DNA from: Gemmatimonadota bacterium
GTDB lineage: Bacteria; Gemmatimonadota; Gemmatimonadetes; Gemmatimonadales; Gemmatimonadaceae
Length of the DNA stretch: 64,000 bases
NCBI GenBank assembly: GCA_027307165.1
Contig: DAHUXM010000004.1
Span: forward strand, 1 to 64,000
Direction of reading: 5' to 3'
This document shows positions 32,950 through 42,189 of the stretch, piece by piece (the stretch's first letter is position 1; every line of letters begins with the position of its first letter). The notes under the pieces were generated by a model that did no database searches, had not been told where the DNA came from, and saw nothing but the letters and a program-made list of their open reading frames with translations. Position numbers and translations under genes: made by a program.

Positions 32950-33789
32950 CTAGGCGCTCTTCTTCGGCCGCGCTGCAGTCTTCCTGCGCGCTCGTGCCGC
33001 ACGCGCTGGCTTCTTCTTGCCTTCCGCAAGACTCTCACGCAGACGCGCCATCAGGTCGAGGACCTTGTCATCGTCCGTGACTGCCGTTGTCGTCCGCACA
33101 CCCTTCACCTTCTTGCCGCTCATCTTCGCGCGAATGATCTTCATGAGATTAGCGCGGTATTCGTCCGTGTACTTGTCGGGATCGAAATCGGCTGCAAGGT
33201 TGTGCACCAGCTGCTCCGCCATGTGGAGCTCCTGTGGCCGCACGTCGGTACGCTTGGGGAAGTGAAGCTCGCTGGTCTCGACCAGCTCGTTCGCGAACCG
33301 CATTATCTCCAGCATCAACGCGTCGCCGCTCGCCTTGATGCCCACGAGATGCTGCGTGTTGCGCATCACGATCTTCCCGATGCCCACTACGTTCGTGTTG
33401 CTGATTGCAGCACGCAGTAGCGCGTATGGCTTTTCGCCACCCTTGGTGGGCGTCAGATAATATGGCGTTTCGAAGTACCGCGGATCGATCTCACCCTGCT
33501 CCACGAAATCCAGAATCTCGATCGACGCCGATTTGCCAAGCGCCGCTGCCTTGAAATCCTGGTCGGTGAGCACGACGTACTGCCCCTTCTCGAACTCGAA
33601 TCCCTTCACGATGTCGTCCCACGCGAGTGGACCCTCTCCCTTTGCCGAAAAGCGCTCGTACTTTACCGGAGAGAGGTCCTTCTTGTAAAGAAGGCGGAAG
33701 CTGACGTGGTCTTCCCGCACTGCCGGACGCAGCTCGACCGGAATGTTCACGAGACCAAAGCTGAGTGACCCTTTCCAGACGCTAGCCAT
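32950..33789 (-). CDS. ku: Ku protein of bacterial NHEJ
   Basis: The 279-residue product has the bacterial Ku core: MASVWKGSLSFGLVNIPV at the start, VGKIVMRNTQHLV-like segment, and ANELVETSELHFPK, followed by a basic tail (RAARARRKTAARPKKSA) rich in Lys and Arg. It forms a homodimeric ring on DNA ends and recruits ligase D. I chose the ATG at 33789, which has AGGAG nine bases upstream; the frame extends to 33855 but the added residues are not Ku-like. It is divergent from the HAD phosphatase gene, which is followed by the ligase. Confidence 0.95.
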   Translation of the reverse strand: MASVWKGSLSFGLVNIPVELRPAVREDHVSFRLLYKKDLSPVKYERFSAKGEGPLAWDDIVKGFEFEKGQYVVLTDQDFKAAALGKSASIEILDFVEQGEIDPRYFETPYYLTPTKGGEKPYALLRAAISNTNVVGIGKIVMRNTQHLVGIKASGDALMLEIMRFANELVETSELHFPKRTDVRPQELHMAEQLVHNLAADFDPDKYTDEYRANLMKIIRAKMSGKKVKGVRTTTAVTDDDKVLDLMARLRESLAEGKKKPARAARARRKTAARPKKSA

Positions 33790-33931
33790 GTTACCCATCT
33801 CCTCGTGAAGACCGGTGAAGCCCGGTCCTTGCAAACGAGAAAGGGAGCAAGACAAGTGCCGAATGTAGAATACAATATTTGTGATCGGTGCTTATTAGAA
33901 CGACCGTTCGATCAACCGCCAACCGAAATCC

Positions 33932-34699
33932 ATGACAACGCGATCGGCCGCCACCACTCTCGCGACAATCCTTTTTTCCACAACATTGGGCGCCTGCATG
34001 CCGGCCCCCAATGTCGCCACGACACCTGCCCCGGCGACCGCACCGGCGATTGCGTCGGCTGCTGTCACTGCGCGCGACGTCCAGTGGTCCCGGGTGTCCG
34101 CCGAGCACACTGCGATCTTCGTCGAGACATATCGCGCTGCCGCCGACAGACTCGTGGCCCTCGCCGTCGGCCGTGCTCCGGGGTCGTGGGGCGTGATTCT
34201 GGACGCCGACGAAACCGTCCTCGACAACTCGGATTATGAGCTGGCTCGCGTACCCTTCGGCGGGTCGTTCGACGCCAACATATGGGACGCCTGGGTAGCG
34301 GCCGGACGCGCGCCGGCACTTCCCGGAGCCGTCACGTTCACGAGCCGCGTGCATCAGTTGGGCGGCAAGGTAGTGATCGTCACCAATCGAAGCGACAAGG
34401 GGTGCCCGGCAACACGCGCCAACCTCGATCGCGTCTCGATCAAGCCGGATCTGGTTCTGTGCAAGACCGACAAGGATGACAAGAACCCGCGCTTCGACGC
34501 GGTGCAGAACGGGACCGCGTCACCCGACTTTCCGGCGATTGCAGTCCTCGAATGGATTGGCGACAACATCCAGGATTTTCCGTACCTGTCCCAGGCAATC
34601 CGGAATGAGCCTGAAAGTGCCTTCGCCCGATTCGGAGACACGTTCTTCGCTCTTCCAAACCCGATGTACGGATCATGGCAGAACAACGTCCTCAAGTAG
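33932..34699 (+). CDS. HAD acid phosphatase lipoprotein (e(P4)-like)
   Basis: The 255-residue product has a lipoprotein signal ending at C22 (TLGAC) and a HAD phosphatase domain of the class B/C acid phosphatase type: the nucleophile pair D91 and D93 in ILDADETVLDNS, Thr/Asn in VIVTNRSDKG, the Lys in LVLCKTDKDDK, and the acidic pair in WIGDNIQDF. e(P4) enzymes release phosphate from nucleotides at the outer membrane and help in NAD or nucleoside uptake. It lies between ku (divergent) and the ligase gene, 13 bases ahead of the latter. An envelope enzyme cannot act in DNA repair, so the pairing is probably positional. Confidence 0.88.
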   Translation: MTTRSAATTLATILFSTTLGACMPAPNVATTPAPATAPAIASAAVTARDVQWSRVSAEHTAIFVETYRAAADRLVALAVGRAPGSWGVILDADETVLDNSDYELARVPFGGSFDANIWDAWVAAGRAPALPGAVTFTSRVHQLGGKVVIVTNRSDKGCPATRANLDRVSIKPDLVLCKTDKDDKNPRFDAVQNGTASPDFPAIAVLEWIGDNIQDFPYLSQAIRNEPESAFARFGDTFFALPNPMYGSWQNNVLK

Positions 34700-34712
34700 T
34701 CGTGGCGCTGCC

Positions 34713-35759
34713 ATGAGCCCGACTGGCAACGGCGCCGCTGCGGGGCTCGAGCCCATGTACGCCGGTGTGGGCCACGAAATACCCACCGGCCGGAACTGGG
34801 TTTTCGAACCCAAGTACGACGGCGTCCGGGCGCTCGCACAGGTGACAGCACGCGGTGTGCACCTCACGACCAGAAACGGAAACGACAAGGCGCGGCAGTT
34901 TCCCGAAATCACTGCCGCGCTCGCCGAGCTCGGCGTGCGACTCGGGCAGCCATTTACCATCGATGGAGAGATCATTGCGCTGGTGAACGGTGAGCCCGCT
35001 CGGTTCCAGGCCCTGCAGAGCCGCATGCATCTGAAAGGCGCCGATGACATCGCCACCGCGACTCAGCACATGCCTGCTGCACTCGTCGCCTTCGACATCC
35101 TGAGCGATGACGGCAAGGACCTCACTCGGCTACCATGGACCGAGCGTCGCGAACACCTCGAATCACTCCTCGCCGAGCTGGCGACGACCAAACGCGGCCG
35201 TACCGCAGATACCGTCGCTCTGCACTTGCGTCTCTCCCCAACGAGACGAGACGGCAGCGCGATGCTTGAACGCGCACGCGAACAGGGTTGGGAAGGCGTC
35301 ATCGCAAAACGCACCGACGCGCGTTACACGCCCGGTGCTCGATCCGACGCATGGCTCAAGCTCAAGATCGACTTCGAGCAGGAGTTCGTCGTCGGCGGCT
35401 TCACCGCGCCGCGCAAGAGCCGCAAGGACATCGGCGCTCTTCTGCTTGGATATTTCGATGCTCGCGGCAAGTTGATCTACGCCGGCCACATGGGCGGCGG
35501 CTTCACTCGCGATGGCCTCCGGGAGATGCGCGAGCGCCTCGACCCTTTGATCCGAAAGACATCGCCGTTCGAAACGGAGCCCAGAACAAACGAGCCGGCG
35601 ACGTGGGTAAGACCGAGCGTGGTCGTCGAAGTGAAGTTCAGCGAATGGACCGCCGACGGCCGCCTTCGCCAGCCGATATTCCTCGGTGTGCGCGACGATA
35701 AACCTGCCCGCAAGGTTACGTACGAGCCCGAGAGCATACAGCGGCGCATCGTTGGGTAA
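34713..35759 (+). CDS. ligD: ATP-dependent DNA ligase, LigD ligase-domain type
   Basis: The 348-residue product has the ATP-dependent ligase motifs: catalytic Lys34 in FEPKYDGVR, motif III in FTIDGEII, motif IIIa in VAFDILSDDGKDL, motif IV in EGVIAKR and motif V in WLKLK, followed by an OB domain (about 215-348). It lacks the polymerase and phosphoesterase domains of full LigD. Together with Ku it would seal double-strand breaks, perhaps with separate polymerase and nuclease proteins encoded elsewhere. The ATG at 34713 is 13 bases after the phosphatase stop; an open frame extends upstream but runs within that gene. Confidence 0.92.
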   Translation: MSPTGNGAAAGLEPMYAGVGHEIPTGRNWVFEPKYDGVRALAQVTARGVHLTTRNGNDKARQFPEITAALAELGVRLGQPFTIDGEIIALVNGEPARFQALQSRMHLKGADDIATATQHMPAALVAFDILSDDGKDLTRLPWTERREHLESLLAELATTKRGRTADTVALHLRLSPTRRDGSAMLERAREQGWEGVIAKRTDARYTPGARSDAWLKLKIDFEQEFVVGGFTAPRKSRKDIGALLLGYFDARGKLIYAGHMGGGFTRDGLREMRERLDPLIRKTSPFETEPRTNEPATWVRPSVVVEVKFSEWTADGRLRQPIFLGVRDDKPARKVTYEPESIQRRIVG

Positions 35760-35826
35760 CGGTTGAAACGCGTTTGTGGCGCGGGGAATGCGCTATGCTC
35801 TGATGAATCGTGACAAGGAGAATCAA

Positions 35827-36201
35827 ATGCGCATGAAGGCAGTTGCAGTCGCTCTCGGTTTGATCTGTCTGGGGGGCGCAGCGGCGTGCAGCCGCGCATC
35901 CTCATCTGGCGCTGGTGGCGCCGCCGCACCGGCGGAGGTTACCACGCTCAAGGTGGACAATCAGGGTTCGCTGGACATGGACGTATATGTCGTTCGCGTC
36001 CCCGCCGGTCAGAGGATTCGCCTCGGTACGGCGACCGCCGCGACGGTTACGAAGATGACGATCCCATCCGACGTCCTGATTGGTGCGAACACCTCGCTGC
36101 GCTTCATTGCTGACCCGATCGGCGGAATTCGTCCGTCGGTCAGCAGCTCCATCCTCGTGACACGTGGCGATGAGGTAACATTGCAGATTCCGCCCCGGTA
36201 G
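35827..36201 (+). CDS. Small lipoprotein of unknown function
   Basis: The 124-residue product has a lipoprotein signal (MRMKAVAVALGLICLGGAAAC) with Cys at about 21, a Ser/Gly/Ala-rich linker, and a small beta-rich domain (VDNQGSLDMDVYVV, RIRLGTATAATVTKM, LVTRGDEVTLQIPPR). An AAGGAG sequence lies just before the ATG. I recognise no family; the strand pattern resembles an immunoglobulin-like fold. A strong terminator follows 50 bases later. The adjacent ligase ends 67 bases upstream, so it may have its own promoter. Confidence 0.75.
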   Translation: MRMKAVAVALGLICLGGAAACSRASSSGAGGAAAPAEVTTLKVDNQGSLDMDVYVVRVPAGQRIRLGTATAATVTKMTIPSDVLIGANTSLRFIADPIGGIRPSVSSSILVTRGDEVTLQIPPR

Positions 36202-36251
36202 TGCACGGAGTCACGTCGCATGGATTGCGACATGCAGCGCAGTATATTCAG

Positions 36252-36287
36252 CGACGGTACGAAAATCACTCGTACCGTCGTTTTTTT
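36252..36287 (+). terminator. Strong intrinsic terminator
   Basis: CGACGGTACGA (36252-36262) and TCGTACCGTCG (36270-36280) form a perfect 11-bp stem with a 7-base loop, followed by seven T residues (36281-36287). It ends the small-lipoprotein transcript. It also shows that the HD-domain gene must start downstream of here. Confidence 0.95.
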
Positions 36288-36330
36288 GTGCGACGTTTAC
36301 CGTCACCGCCAGCTGACACGAGCTATCGAA

Positions 36331-36933
36331 ATGAGCAACGCCACACTCCCCACGCGCGACGCTGCAGTTGCGCTGATGTACGAATACACGCCGTCGGAAT
36401 CGCTTCGGAAGCACATGCTTGGCGTGGAAGCGGCCATGCGAGCCTACGCCGCTCACCACGGCGAGGACGTGGAACGATGGGGACTCGCCGGCCTGATGCA
36501 TGACTTCGATTACGAGCGCTTTCCAAACGCGAATCGGTCAGCGACGGAAGAACATCCGAGCGAGGGCGTGAGAATCCTGCGTGGACTCGGATACCCTGAA
36601 GATGTTCTCGACGCGATCATGGGTCACGCAGCGTACACTGGCACACCGCGGACCAGTCTGATGGCGCGCACGCTCTTCGCGGTGGATGAGCTCACTGGGC
36701 TCATCACCGCGACAGCCCTCGTCAAGCCATCGAGGTCGGTGCACGACGTCGAGCCTCGCTCCGTGCGGAAGAAGATGAAGGACAAGGCGTTCGCGCGCGG
36801 AGTGAGCCGCGAGGACGTCATTCAGGGCGCACAGGAGCTGGGCGTCGACCTCGACCAGCACATCGCGTTCGTGCTTGCAGCTCTGCAGGGATCTGCAGAG
36901 GCGATCGGTTTACAGGGAACCCCGGCCGCCTAA
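36331..36933 (+). CDS. HD-domain phosphohydrolase family protein
   Basis: The 200-residue product has the HD-superfamily metal motif: the His of LRKHMLGVEAAM, the HD pair in GLMHDFDYERF, and a late Asp in AVDELTGLITATALV. Such proteins hydrolyse nucleotides or phosphoesters; the substrate is unknown. The ATG at 36331 is chosen because the frame upstream runs through the terminator at 36252-36287. It converges on the SDR gene with a 4-base overlap of the two stop regions. Confidence 0.85.
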   Translation: MSNATLPTRDAAVALMYEYTPSESLRKHMLGVEAAMRAYAAHHGEDVERWGLAGLMHDFDYERFPNANRSATEEHPSEGVRILRGLGYPEDVLDAIMGHAAYTGTPRTSLMARTLFAVDELTGLITATALVKPSRSVHDVEPRSVRKKMKDKAFARGVSREDVIQGAQELGVDLDQHIAFVLAALQGSAEAIGLQGTPAA

Positions 36934-37637
36934 TCGCGCGGGTTGCTCGCCCACACCGTCATCTCGGTTATCATCGCGCGGTCGTCCTGTGCAAGCATGC
37001 CCACGATGGCGGCCGCGATATCCGAGCCGCGCAACTTGCTCGGATTGTCCACGCGGGCCGTTCCGCGAGCGCGATGCGCGAACTCGGTCAGCACCTCGCT
37101 CGGATTGATCTGCATCACGCGGATGTTGCTCTTCCGCAGCTCCGCGCGCCAGCATTCCGTGAGCGATGCAAGCGCGAACTTCGACGAGGAATAAGCCGAC
37201 CCGTTCGCCGAGCCGTGTGCCGCCGAGGTCGATGCGACGTTCACGATGTTGCCATACGATTGCTTGATGAAGTGCTTGGCCGACTCCCGTGCGGCGAGCG
37301 TCGCGCCGAGCACGTTCGTCTCCCATACAGATCGCATGTCGTCGACAGTTGTCTGGACCAGCGGCGCAAAACGGCCGAATCCTGCGTTGTTGATGAGTAC
37401 GTCGTAGCCCCCGAGCGCGTCGATTACCTTCGGAATGAGCGCGACCACGTCCGCTTCGTGGCTCACGTCCGCGACGAAGGGGCTGGCGCCGATCTCACCC
37501 CCAGCCTTCTCGATACTCGTGCGGTCCCGGCCGCAGATTGCCACTCGTGCGCCCGCCTCGGCCAGCGCGAGCGCCGTTGCCTTTCCAATTCCGCTCGACC
37601 CGCCTGTGACGAGTACCCGCGCCTTGGCGATGTTCAT
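36930..37637 (-). CDS. Short-chain dehydrogenase/reductase
   Basis: The 235-residue product is a classical SDR: the cofactor loop TGGSSGIGKA (11-20), an Asp-containing segment FVADVS, NNAG at 83-86, catalytic Ser in NVASTSAA (about 136-138), and Y149 with K153 in AYSSSK. Arg37 after the second strand (ICGRDRTS) suggests NADP(H). The substrate is unknown. The C-terminus (SNPRD) resembles 3-ketoacyl-ACP reductase relatives. Confidence 0.9.
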   Translation of the reverse strand: MNIAKARVLVTGGSSGIGKATALALAEAGARVAICGRDRTSIEKAGGEIGASPFVADVSHEADVVALIPKVIDALGGYDVLINNAGFGRFAPLVQTTVDDMRSVWETNVLGATLAARESAKHFIKQSYGNIVNVASTSAAHGSANGSAYSSSKFALASLTECWRAELRKSNIRVMQINPSEVLTEFAHRARGTARVDNPSKLRGSDIAAAIVGMLAQDDRAMITEMTVWASNPRD

Positions 37638-37792
37638 CGTAATCCTCTCTCCATCGATGGTTGGACTGACACGTCATGACAGCGCCGCCGGCCGATTGCG
37701 GCAGGCAGCGTATGACATCATTGTAAGTTTATGTGATTGCCGGCGACGTATGCACTCCCGGGCCGGCACAATTGTAGCTCATTCGACTCGAC

Positions 37793-38764
37793 ATGCAGAA
37801 GAACCAATTCGAAGATACGGTAATTGCCGGCGGCGGACCCATCGGGCTCGCTTGCGCGATTTCAGCCAGAAGGTGCGGGATCGATCCGCTCATAATCGAA
37901 GCCGGCGCCATCGCCGATTCGATCGTGCGCTACCCCATAGGCATGGGATTCTTCACCACCCCAGAGCTGCTGGAGATCGGTGGCCACCCGTTCGTCTCGG
38001 CGGGACAGAAGCCCACTCGCGAGGAGGCCCTCAAGTACTATCGCGGTGTGGTACGCACCGATAAGCTGCGCGTGCGGACCTACACGAAGCTCGTTACCGC
38101 AGAACGCGTTGGCGACGTCATCAGGTGCACAGTCGCGACGCCGGACGGAGAAACGGTGATCGACTGCAAGCGCCTCGTGCTCGCGACCGGATATTTCGGT
38201 GAGCCCAATCTCATGGACGTACCGGGCGAATCGCTCCCGTTCGTCCACCACTATTTCGACGAGCCGCATCGCAGCTTCGGGCTGGACGTGGTCGTCATCG
38301 GCGGACGCAATTCAGCGGTCGAGGCAGCGCTCGAGCTGTTCCGTGCCGGCGCTCGCGTTACGCTGGTATATCGCGGCACCGTGTTTCCGGCAAGCGTCAA
38401 GTACTGGGTCAAGCCCGACATCGAGAACCGCATCGCCGCTGGCGAGATCTCTGCGCGCCTTGGCGCAACGGTGTTGCGGATCGAAAAGGGCGCCGTGATC
38501 ATCCGCAATGCCGAGGGATTGGAGGAGGCGCTGCACGCGGATCGTGTGTACGCACTTACGGGATTTCGCGCGGACTTCGCGCTCTTTCGGCGACTGGGTA
38601 TCGAGCTCGAGCCTGGTACCGAACGTGCGTCTGTGAATCCCGACACGCTCGAGACCAACGTGCCCGGCATATACATGGCCGGCAGTATCGTTGCCGGCCG
38701 ATACACGTCCGGCATATTCATCGAGAACGGCCGCTTCGATGGCGACAAGATCTTCCGCTGCTGA
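37793..38764 (+). CDS. ypdA: YpdA-like bacillithiol disulfide reductase
   Basis: The 323-residue flavoprotein has the FAD dinucleotide motif GGGPIGLACA near the N-terminus, the second nucleotide motif VVIGGRNSAVEAALEL, LATGYFGEPN, and a C-terminal FAD site in GIYMAGSIVAGRYTSGIFIENGR. The arrangement matches YpdA/Bdr, the NADPH-dependent reductase of bacillithiol disulfide, and it lacks the CxxC of thioredoxin reductases. It implies that this organism uses bacillithiol or a similar low-molecular-weight thiol. The synthesis genes are not in the window. ArfB starts 26 bases before its stop. Confidence 0.85.
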   Translation: MQKNQFEDTVIAGGGPIGLACAISARRCGIDPLIIEAGAIADSIVRYPIGMGFFTTPELLEIGGHPFVSAGQKPTREEALKYYRGVVRTDKLRVRTYTKLVTAERVGDVIRCTVATPDGETVIDCKRLVLATGYFGEPNLMDVPGESLPFVHHYFDEPHRSFGLDVVVIGGRNSAVEAALELFRAGARVTLVYRGTVFPASVKYWVKPDIENRIAAGEISARLGATVLRIEKGAVIIRNAEGLEEALHADRVYALTGFRADFALFRRLGIELEPGTERASVNPDTLETNVPGIYMAGSIVAGRYTSGIFIENGRFDGDKIFRC

Positions 38765-39200
38765 CGGCGAGGACGAGCGCGCGCTGCGTGTGAATGACAG
38801 GCTCGCGATCCCGCGCGCCGAGCTCGGCGTCCGTGCGACACGAGCATCGGGCGCGGGCGGCCAGCATGTGAACAAGACATCCACGCGCGTCGAGATCACG
38901 TGGAACGTCACCGCTTCGCAGGCGTTGAGCGATGAAGATCGTGCGCGTCTCGTGACGCGCCTCGGTTCGCGTTTGAGTGACGACGGCGAACTCCGCGTGG
39001 TAGCGAGCGATACGCGCAGTCAGCTGCAGAATCGCGACCTGGCCGAAACGCGCCTCGCCGACATGGTGCGGCGCGCGCTCGTCATTCCCAGGGTGCGTCG
39101 GATGACGCGGCCCAGCCGCGCGGCGAAGCAGGCGCGGCTCGACGACAAACGCAAGCTGTCCGAGAAGAAACGCGTGCGTCGCAGCAATGCCGACGACTGA
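38739..39200 (+). CDS. arfB: ArfB-like ribosome rescue peptidyl-tRNA hydrolase
   Basis: The 153-residue product has the RF-1 catalytic GGQ motif in ASGAGGQHVNKTSTRVEI, preceded by AIPRAELGVRATR, and a basic C-terminal tail (QARLDDKRKLSEKKRVRRS) that enters the empty mRNA channel. This is the ArfB/YaeJ layout and not a full release factor. It releases peptides from ribosomes stalled on mRNAs without a stop codon. The ATG at 38739 overlaps ypdA by 26 bases; a GTG at 38790 would also retain the family core. Confidence 0.88.
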   Translation: MATRSSAADGEDERALRVNDRLAIPRAELGVRATRASGAGGQHVNKTSTRVEITWNVTASQALSDEDRARLVTRLGSRLSDDGELRVVASDTRSQLQNRDLAETRLADMVRRALVIPRVRRMTRPSRAAKQARLDDKRKLSEKKRVRRSNADD

Positions 39201-39245
39201 TCCTCTGCGACGTCCGTCCGGCTTACGTTCGACCTATCCCACATC

Positions 39246-39848
39246 GTGACCAAACAGAAGCGTTTTGACAGTGGCTACTTCGACAAGTGGTACCGCCATC
39301 CCAGCCATCGTGTGGGAACGACCGCCGATCTCAGGCGGCTGATCAACTTCGCCGTCGCCGCCACGGAGTACGTGCTCGCGCATTCGGTCCGATCTGTGCT
39401 GGATGTCGGCGCGGGTGAGGGACGCTGGCAACCGGTACTCAGAACACTTCGTCCGTCGCTACGATATCAGGGCGTCGATCCGAGCGAATATGCAGTGCGT
39501 CGTTTTGGAAAGCGCCGCAACATAGTGCAGGGAACCGTGGATGATCTGCCACGGCTCATCCCCGATCGCAGATTCGACATGGTTGTGTGTTGCAGCGTCA
39601 TCAACTATCTGCCACGTGACGTAATGATACGCGCGATTCGCAACATCGCCGACCGTACCGCGGGACTCGCATACCTGGAGATATTCGCGTCGGAGGACGA
39701 AGTCGAAGGCGACACTGAAGGCTGGCATGCCGAATCCCGCGCGTCGTATCGGCGCATCATTCGTGACGCCGGTCTCGTTCCCTGCGGACTGCATTGCTAC
39801 ATCCCGAGGGAGAATGTGTCGACGCTCGTGGGACTCGAACGCGCCTGA
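39246..39848 (+). CDS. SAM-dependent methyltransferase
   Basis: The 200-residue product is a class I methyltransferase: motif I LDVGAGEGRWQPVL, an acidic end of the second strand in YQGVDPSEYA, and motif IV-like FDMVVCCSVINYLP. The closing strand (LEIFASEDEVEGDTEGWH) is unusually acidic. The substrate is unknown. It starts with GTG, 45 bases after arfB. Confidence 0.8.
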   Translation: MTKQKRFDSGYFDKWYRHPSHRVGTTADLRRLINFAVAATEYVLAHSVRSVLDVGAGEGRWQPVLRTLRPSLRYQGVDPSEYAVRRFGKRRNIVQGTVDDLPRLIPDRRFDMVVCCSVINYLPRDVMIRAIRNIADRTAGLAYLEIFASEDEVEGDTEGWHAESRASYRRIIRDAGLVPCGLHCYIPRENVSTLVGLERA

Positions 39849-39860
39849 TTCTCGGGATTC

Positions 39861-40886
39861 TCAGTATCGAGTGCCGTCGCCGATGCCGTATTTCGCGCGC
39901 AGCACTGCGAAATGCTCGGCCAATCCCTCACGATACTTGTCTCCCACATTCCGGCCGTGGGAGTAGCTCGCGCGATAACGCGCAGCCAGCTCGGGGAACT
40001 CCTGCTCGATGAACGGCAGATAGCGTAGCCGCGCGCTCCGGTCGAGTCTCAGTGCGCACGCACCGATCCGGACCGCTCCGGCCTCGGCGACGCGACGCAC
40101 GAGCTCGTCCAGGGCGGCCGGATCGTCAGTGATGCCGGGAAGAACCGGCATGCAGTTCACCCCCGTCTCGATCCCCGCGTCGCGCAGACGTGCAATCGCG
40201 CGCAGTCGTGAATCCGGCGTCGGCGAACGCGGCTCGATCCGACGCGCGAGCTCGCGATCGACCGTGATGAGCGAGATCTGAACGTGAATGCGTGAGTGCC
40301 GCGCAATACGCCTGAGCAGATCCACGTCGCGTGTGATCAACGGACTCTTGCTGATGATCACTATGTTGAGGCCGGGGTGGTCTGCAAGCACTTCGAGAAT
40401 CCGGCGTGTCACGCGAAAGCGCCGCTCCGCCGGCTGATACGGGTCGGTCGCCGAGCCGATGAGTATCGTGTCGCCGTTGATGAGACCGAGATAGCGCTCG
40501 CCACCCGTGCGGAGCGCGCGTGCAAGAATCTCCGGCGCGTCCCGCTTGACGAAGATTCTCCGCTCGAACGCCAGCCAGGGAGCCATGCTTTCGAAATCGT
40601 CGGAGAGCCCGTCTTCCAGACGATCGTGGGCCGCCGCGCGCTCCATCACGTAACGGTGCGCGTACCGGGCGTAGCAGTAGGTGCAGCCGAACGCGCAGCC
40701 GACGTAAGGATTCACAGACCAGAAGTTCATCCCGGTCGCTTCAGGAGCGTTGAGAACGGACCGCGCCCGCGTGGCGAAATACCGTATGTCGCCCTGCTCT
40801 CCCAACGCTGGCAGTAACTCGAACGAGCGTTCGACATCCGGTGGAAACAGCGGAAGCTGCCGTCCACCACTCCTGAGCCCTGGCAT
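39861..40886 (-). CDS. Radical SAM protein, SPL/Rv2578c-like
   Basis: The 341-residue product has the radical SAM cluster motif with C64, C68 and C71 in GCAFGCTYCYAR, the SAM-binding segments LINGDTILIGSATDPYQP and IVIISKSPLITRD, and GVNCMPVLPGITD. It falls in the SPL-like family of uncharacterised proteins (Rv2578c, PA0069). NPYVGCAFGC is typical of this family. The substrate is unknown; some relatives are spore-photoproduct lyase-like. It stands alone on the minus strand, divergent to the Ycf48-like gene. Confidence 0.88.
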   Translation of the reverse strand: MPGLRSGGRQLPLFPPDVERSFELLPALGEQGDIRYFATRARSVLNAPEATGMNFWSVNPYVGCAFGCTYCYARYAHRYVMERAAAHDRLEDGLSDDFESMAPWLAFERRIFVKRDAPEILARALRTGGERYLGLINGDTILIGSATDPYQPAERRFRVTRRILEVLADHPGLNIVIISKSPLITRDVDLLRRIARHSRIHVQISLITVDRELARRIEPRSPTPDSRLRAIARLRDAGIETGVNCMPVLPGITDDPAALDELVRRVAEAGAVRIGACALRLDRSARLRYLPFIEQEFPELAARYRASYSHGRNVGDKYREGLAEHFAVLRAKYGIGDGTRY

Positions 40887-40956
40887 GAGTGGAAGTATAC
40901 CGAATGAATACCGAAAGTGAAACGACGGCGCGACGGCTGGTCGTAGATTATTCCGT

Positions 40957-42078
40957 ATGATTCAATGGCCATCGCTTACCATCGTCTGGTCGCGCCGACG
41001 TGCTGCGATCACCCGCTCGATCGCGCTCGCGATAACGCTCTCGGCTACCGTCGCTTCGGCTGCGCAGGCTCAGTGGAACAGCCGGAATCCCGGGACCGAC
41101 GCCTCGTTTCGTGGCATGAGTCTCGTCGGCAACGACGTAGTCTGGATCAGCGGAACCAGAGCGACGTTTGCGTGGAGCAACGATGCCGGGCGAAGCTGGC
41201 ATCCAGGCAATGTTGCGGCGGCACGGTCGTTCGATTTTCGCGCCGTCCACGCATTCTCGCTCGATACTGCGCTGCTGATGGTGTCGGCCCAGGACACTGC
41301 GCTCATCTACCGGACCACCGATCGCGGCAGGACCTGGACGCTCCAGTACCATGACGAGAGCAAGGGTGCATTTCTCGACGGCATGGCCTTCTTCGATTCG
41401 CGCCATGGGCTGGCGGTTGGCGATCCGATGAACGGGCGCTTCGTGATTCTCGAAACGAGGGACGGCGGCCGGCACTGGTCTCGTATTCCGGACGCCGGAC
41501 TTCCACCAGCGCTCCCCGGAGAAGGGGCGTTCGCGGCAAGCGGGACCTCGCTGGTCACATGCGGACCCAGGGACGCATGGCTGGGGACGGGGGGCGCGGC
41601 GGCGTCACGCGTCTTCCACACTTCGGACGGCGGCCGGAACTGGTCGGTCGTGGAAACGCCAATCAAGGCGGGTGCCGCAGCAGCCGGAATCTTCTCACTC
41701 GCATGTCGTGACACGCGTCATCTCGTTGCAGTGGGCGGTAATTACGCCAAGCCGGATGCTTCTGCCGTGACCGTCGCACGCAGCGACGACGGAGGATCGA
41801 CGTGGATCGCTGCTGCTCCTCAACCGTCGACCGGCTTTCTGTCCGGAGTGGCGTACCTCGACGCACGAAAAGCCGGCAAACAGTTGATCGCAGTCGGGAC
41901 CGAAGGAACATCGTTCTCGCTCGATTCCGGTGTCACCTGGTCGCGCCTCGATTCGCTATCGCTCAACGTCGTAATGTCGGGAACTGATGGTACTGCGATC
42001 GCGGCCGGCGCTCGCGGAAAAGTCGCGATTCTCAGTGGCTTGCACACAGGCGTAAAGATCGAGAAACGTTTGCCGTAG
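40957..42078 (+). CDS. Ycf48-like beta-propeller protein
   Basis: The 373-residue product has a signal peptide (about 1-35, ITLSATVASAAQA) and repeats of the BNR/Ycf48 type: ATFAWSNDAGRSW, LIYRTTDRGRTWT, VILETRDGGRHWS, RVFHTSDGGRNWS and VARSDDGGSTW, each with the Asp-box-like DxGxxW. It would be an exported propeller. Ycf48 helps assemble photosystem II in cyanobacteria, but in other bacteria these are of unknown function. Confidence 0.85.
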   Translation: MIQWPSLTIVWSRRRAAITRSIALAITLSATVASAAQAQWNSRNPGTDASFRGMSLVGNDVVWISGTRATFAWSNDAGRSWHPGNVAAARSFDFRAVHAFSLDTALLMVSAQDTALIYRTTDRGRTWTLQYHDESKGAFLDGMAFFDSRHGLAVGDPMNGRFVILETRDGGRHWSRIPDAGLPPALPGEGAFAASGTSLVTCGPRDAWLGTGGAAASRVFHTSDGGRNWSVVETPIKAGAAAAGIFSLACRDTRHLVAVGGNYAKPDASAVTVARSDDGGSTWIAAAPQPSTGFLSGVAYLDARKAGKQLIAVGTEGTSFSLDSGVTWSRLDSLSLNVVMSGTDGTAIAAGARGKVAILSGLHTGVKIEKRLP

Positions 42079-42189
42079 CAAATCCGGGTGTGCCTCGCAA
42101 CGGCGCGCGTCTTGCTCCACCCATGGGTCAACGGACCTGTCGTATCTTGATTGCGGGCCCGGCCACAGCTACGAACGGAGATTTGTAAC

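Noticed and set aside
34476..34712. Upstream extension of the DNA ligase frame
   Set aside because: It lies within the HAD phosphatase gene, and ligase similarity begins after the ATG at 34713.
36220..36330. Upstream start for the HD-domain gene
   Set aside because: This stretch contains the strong terminator at 36252-36287, so it is not likely to be translated as part of the gene.
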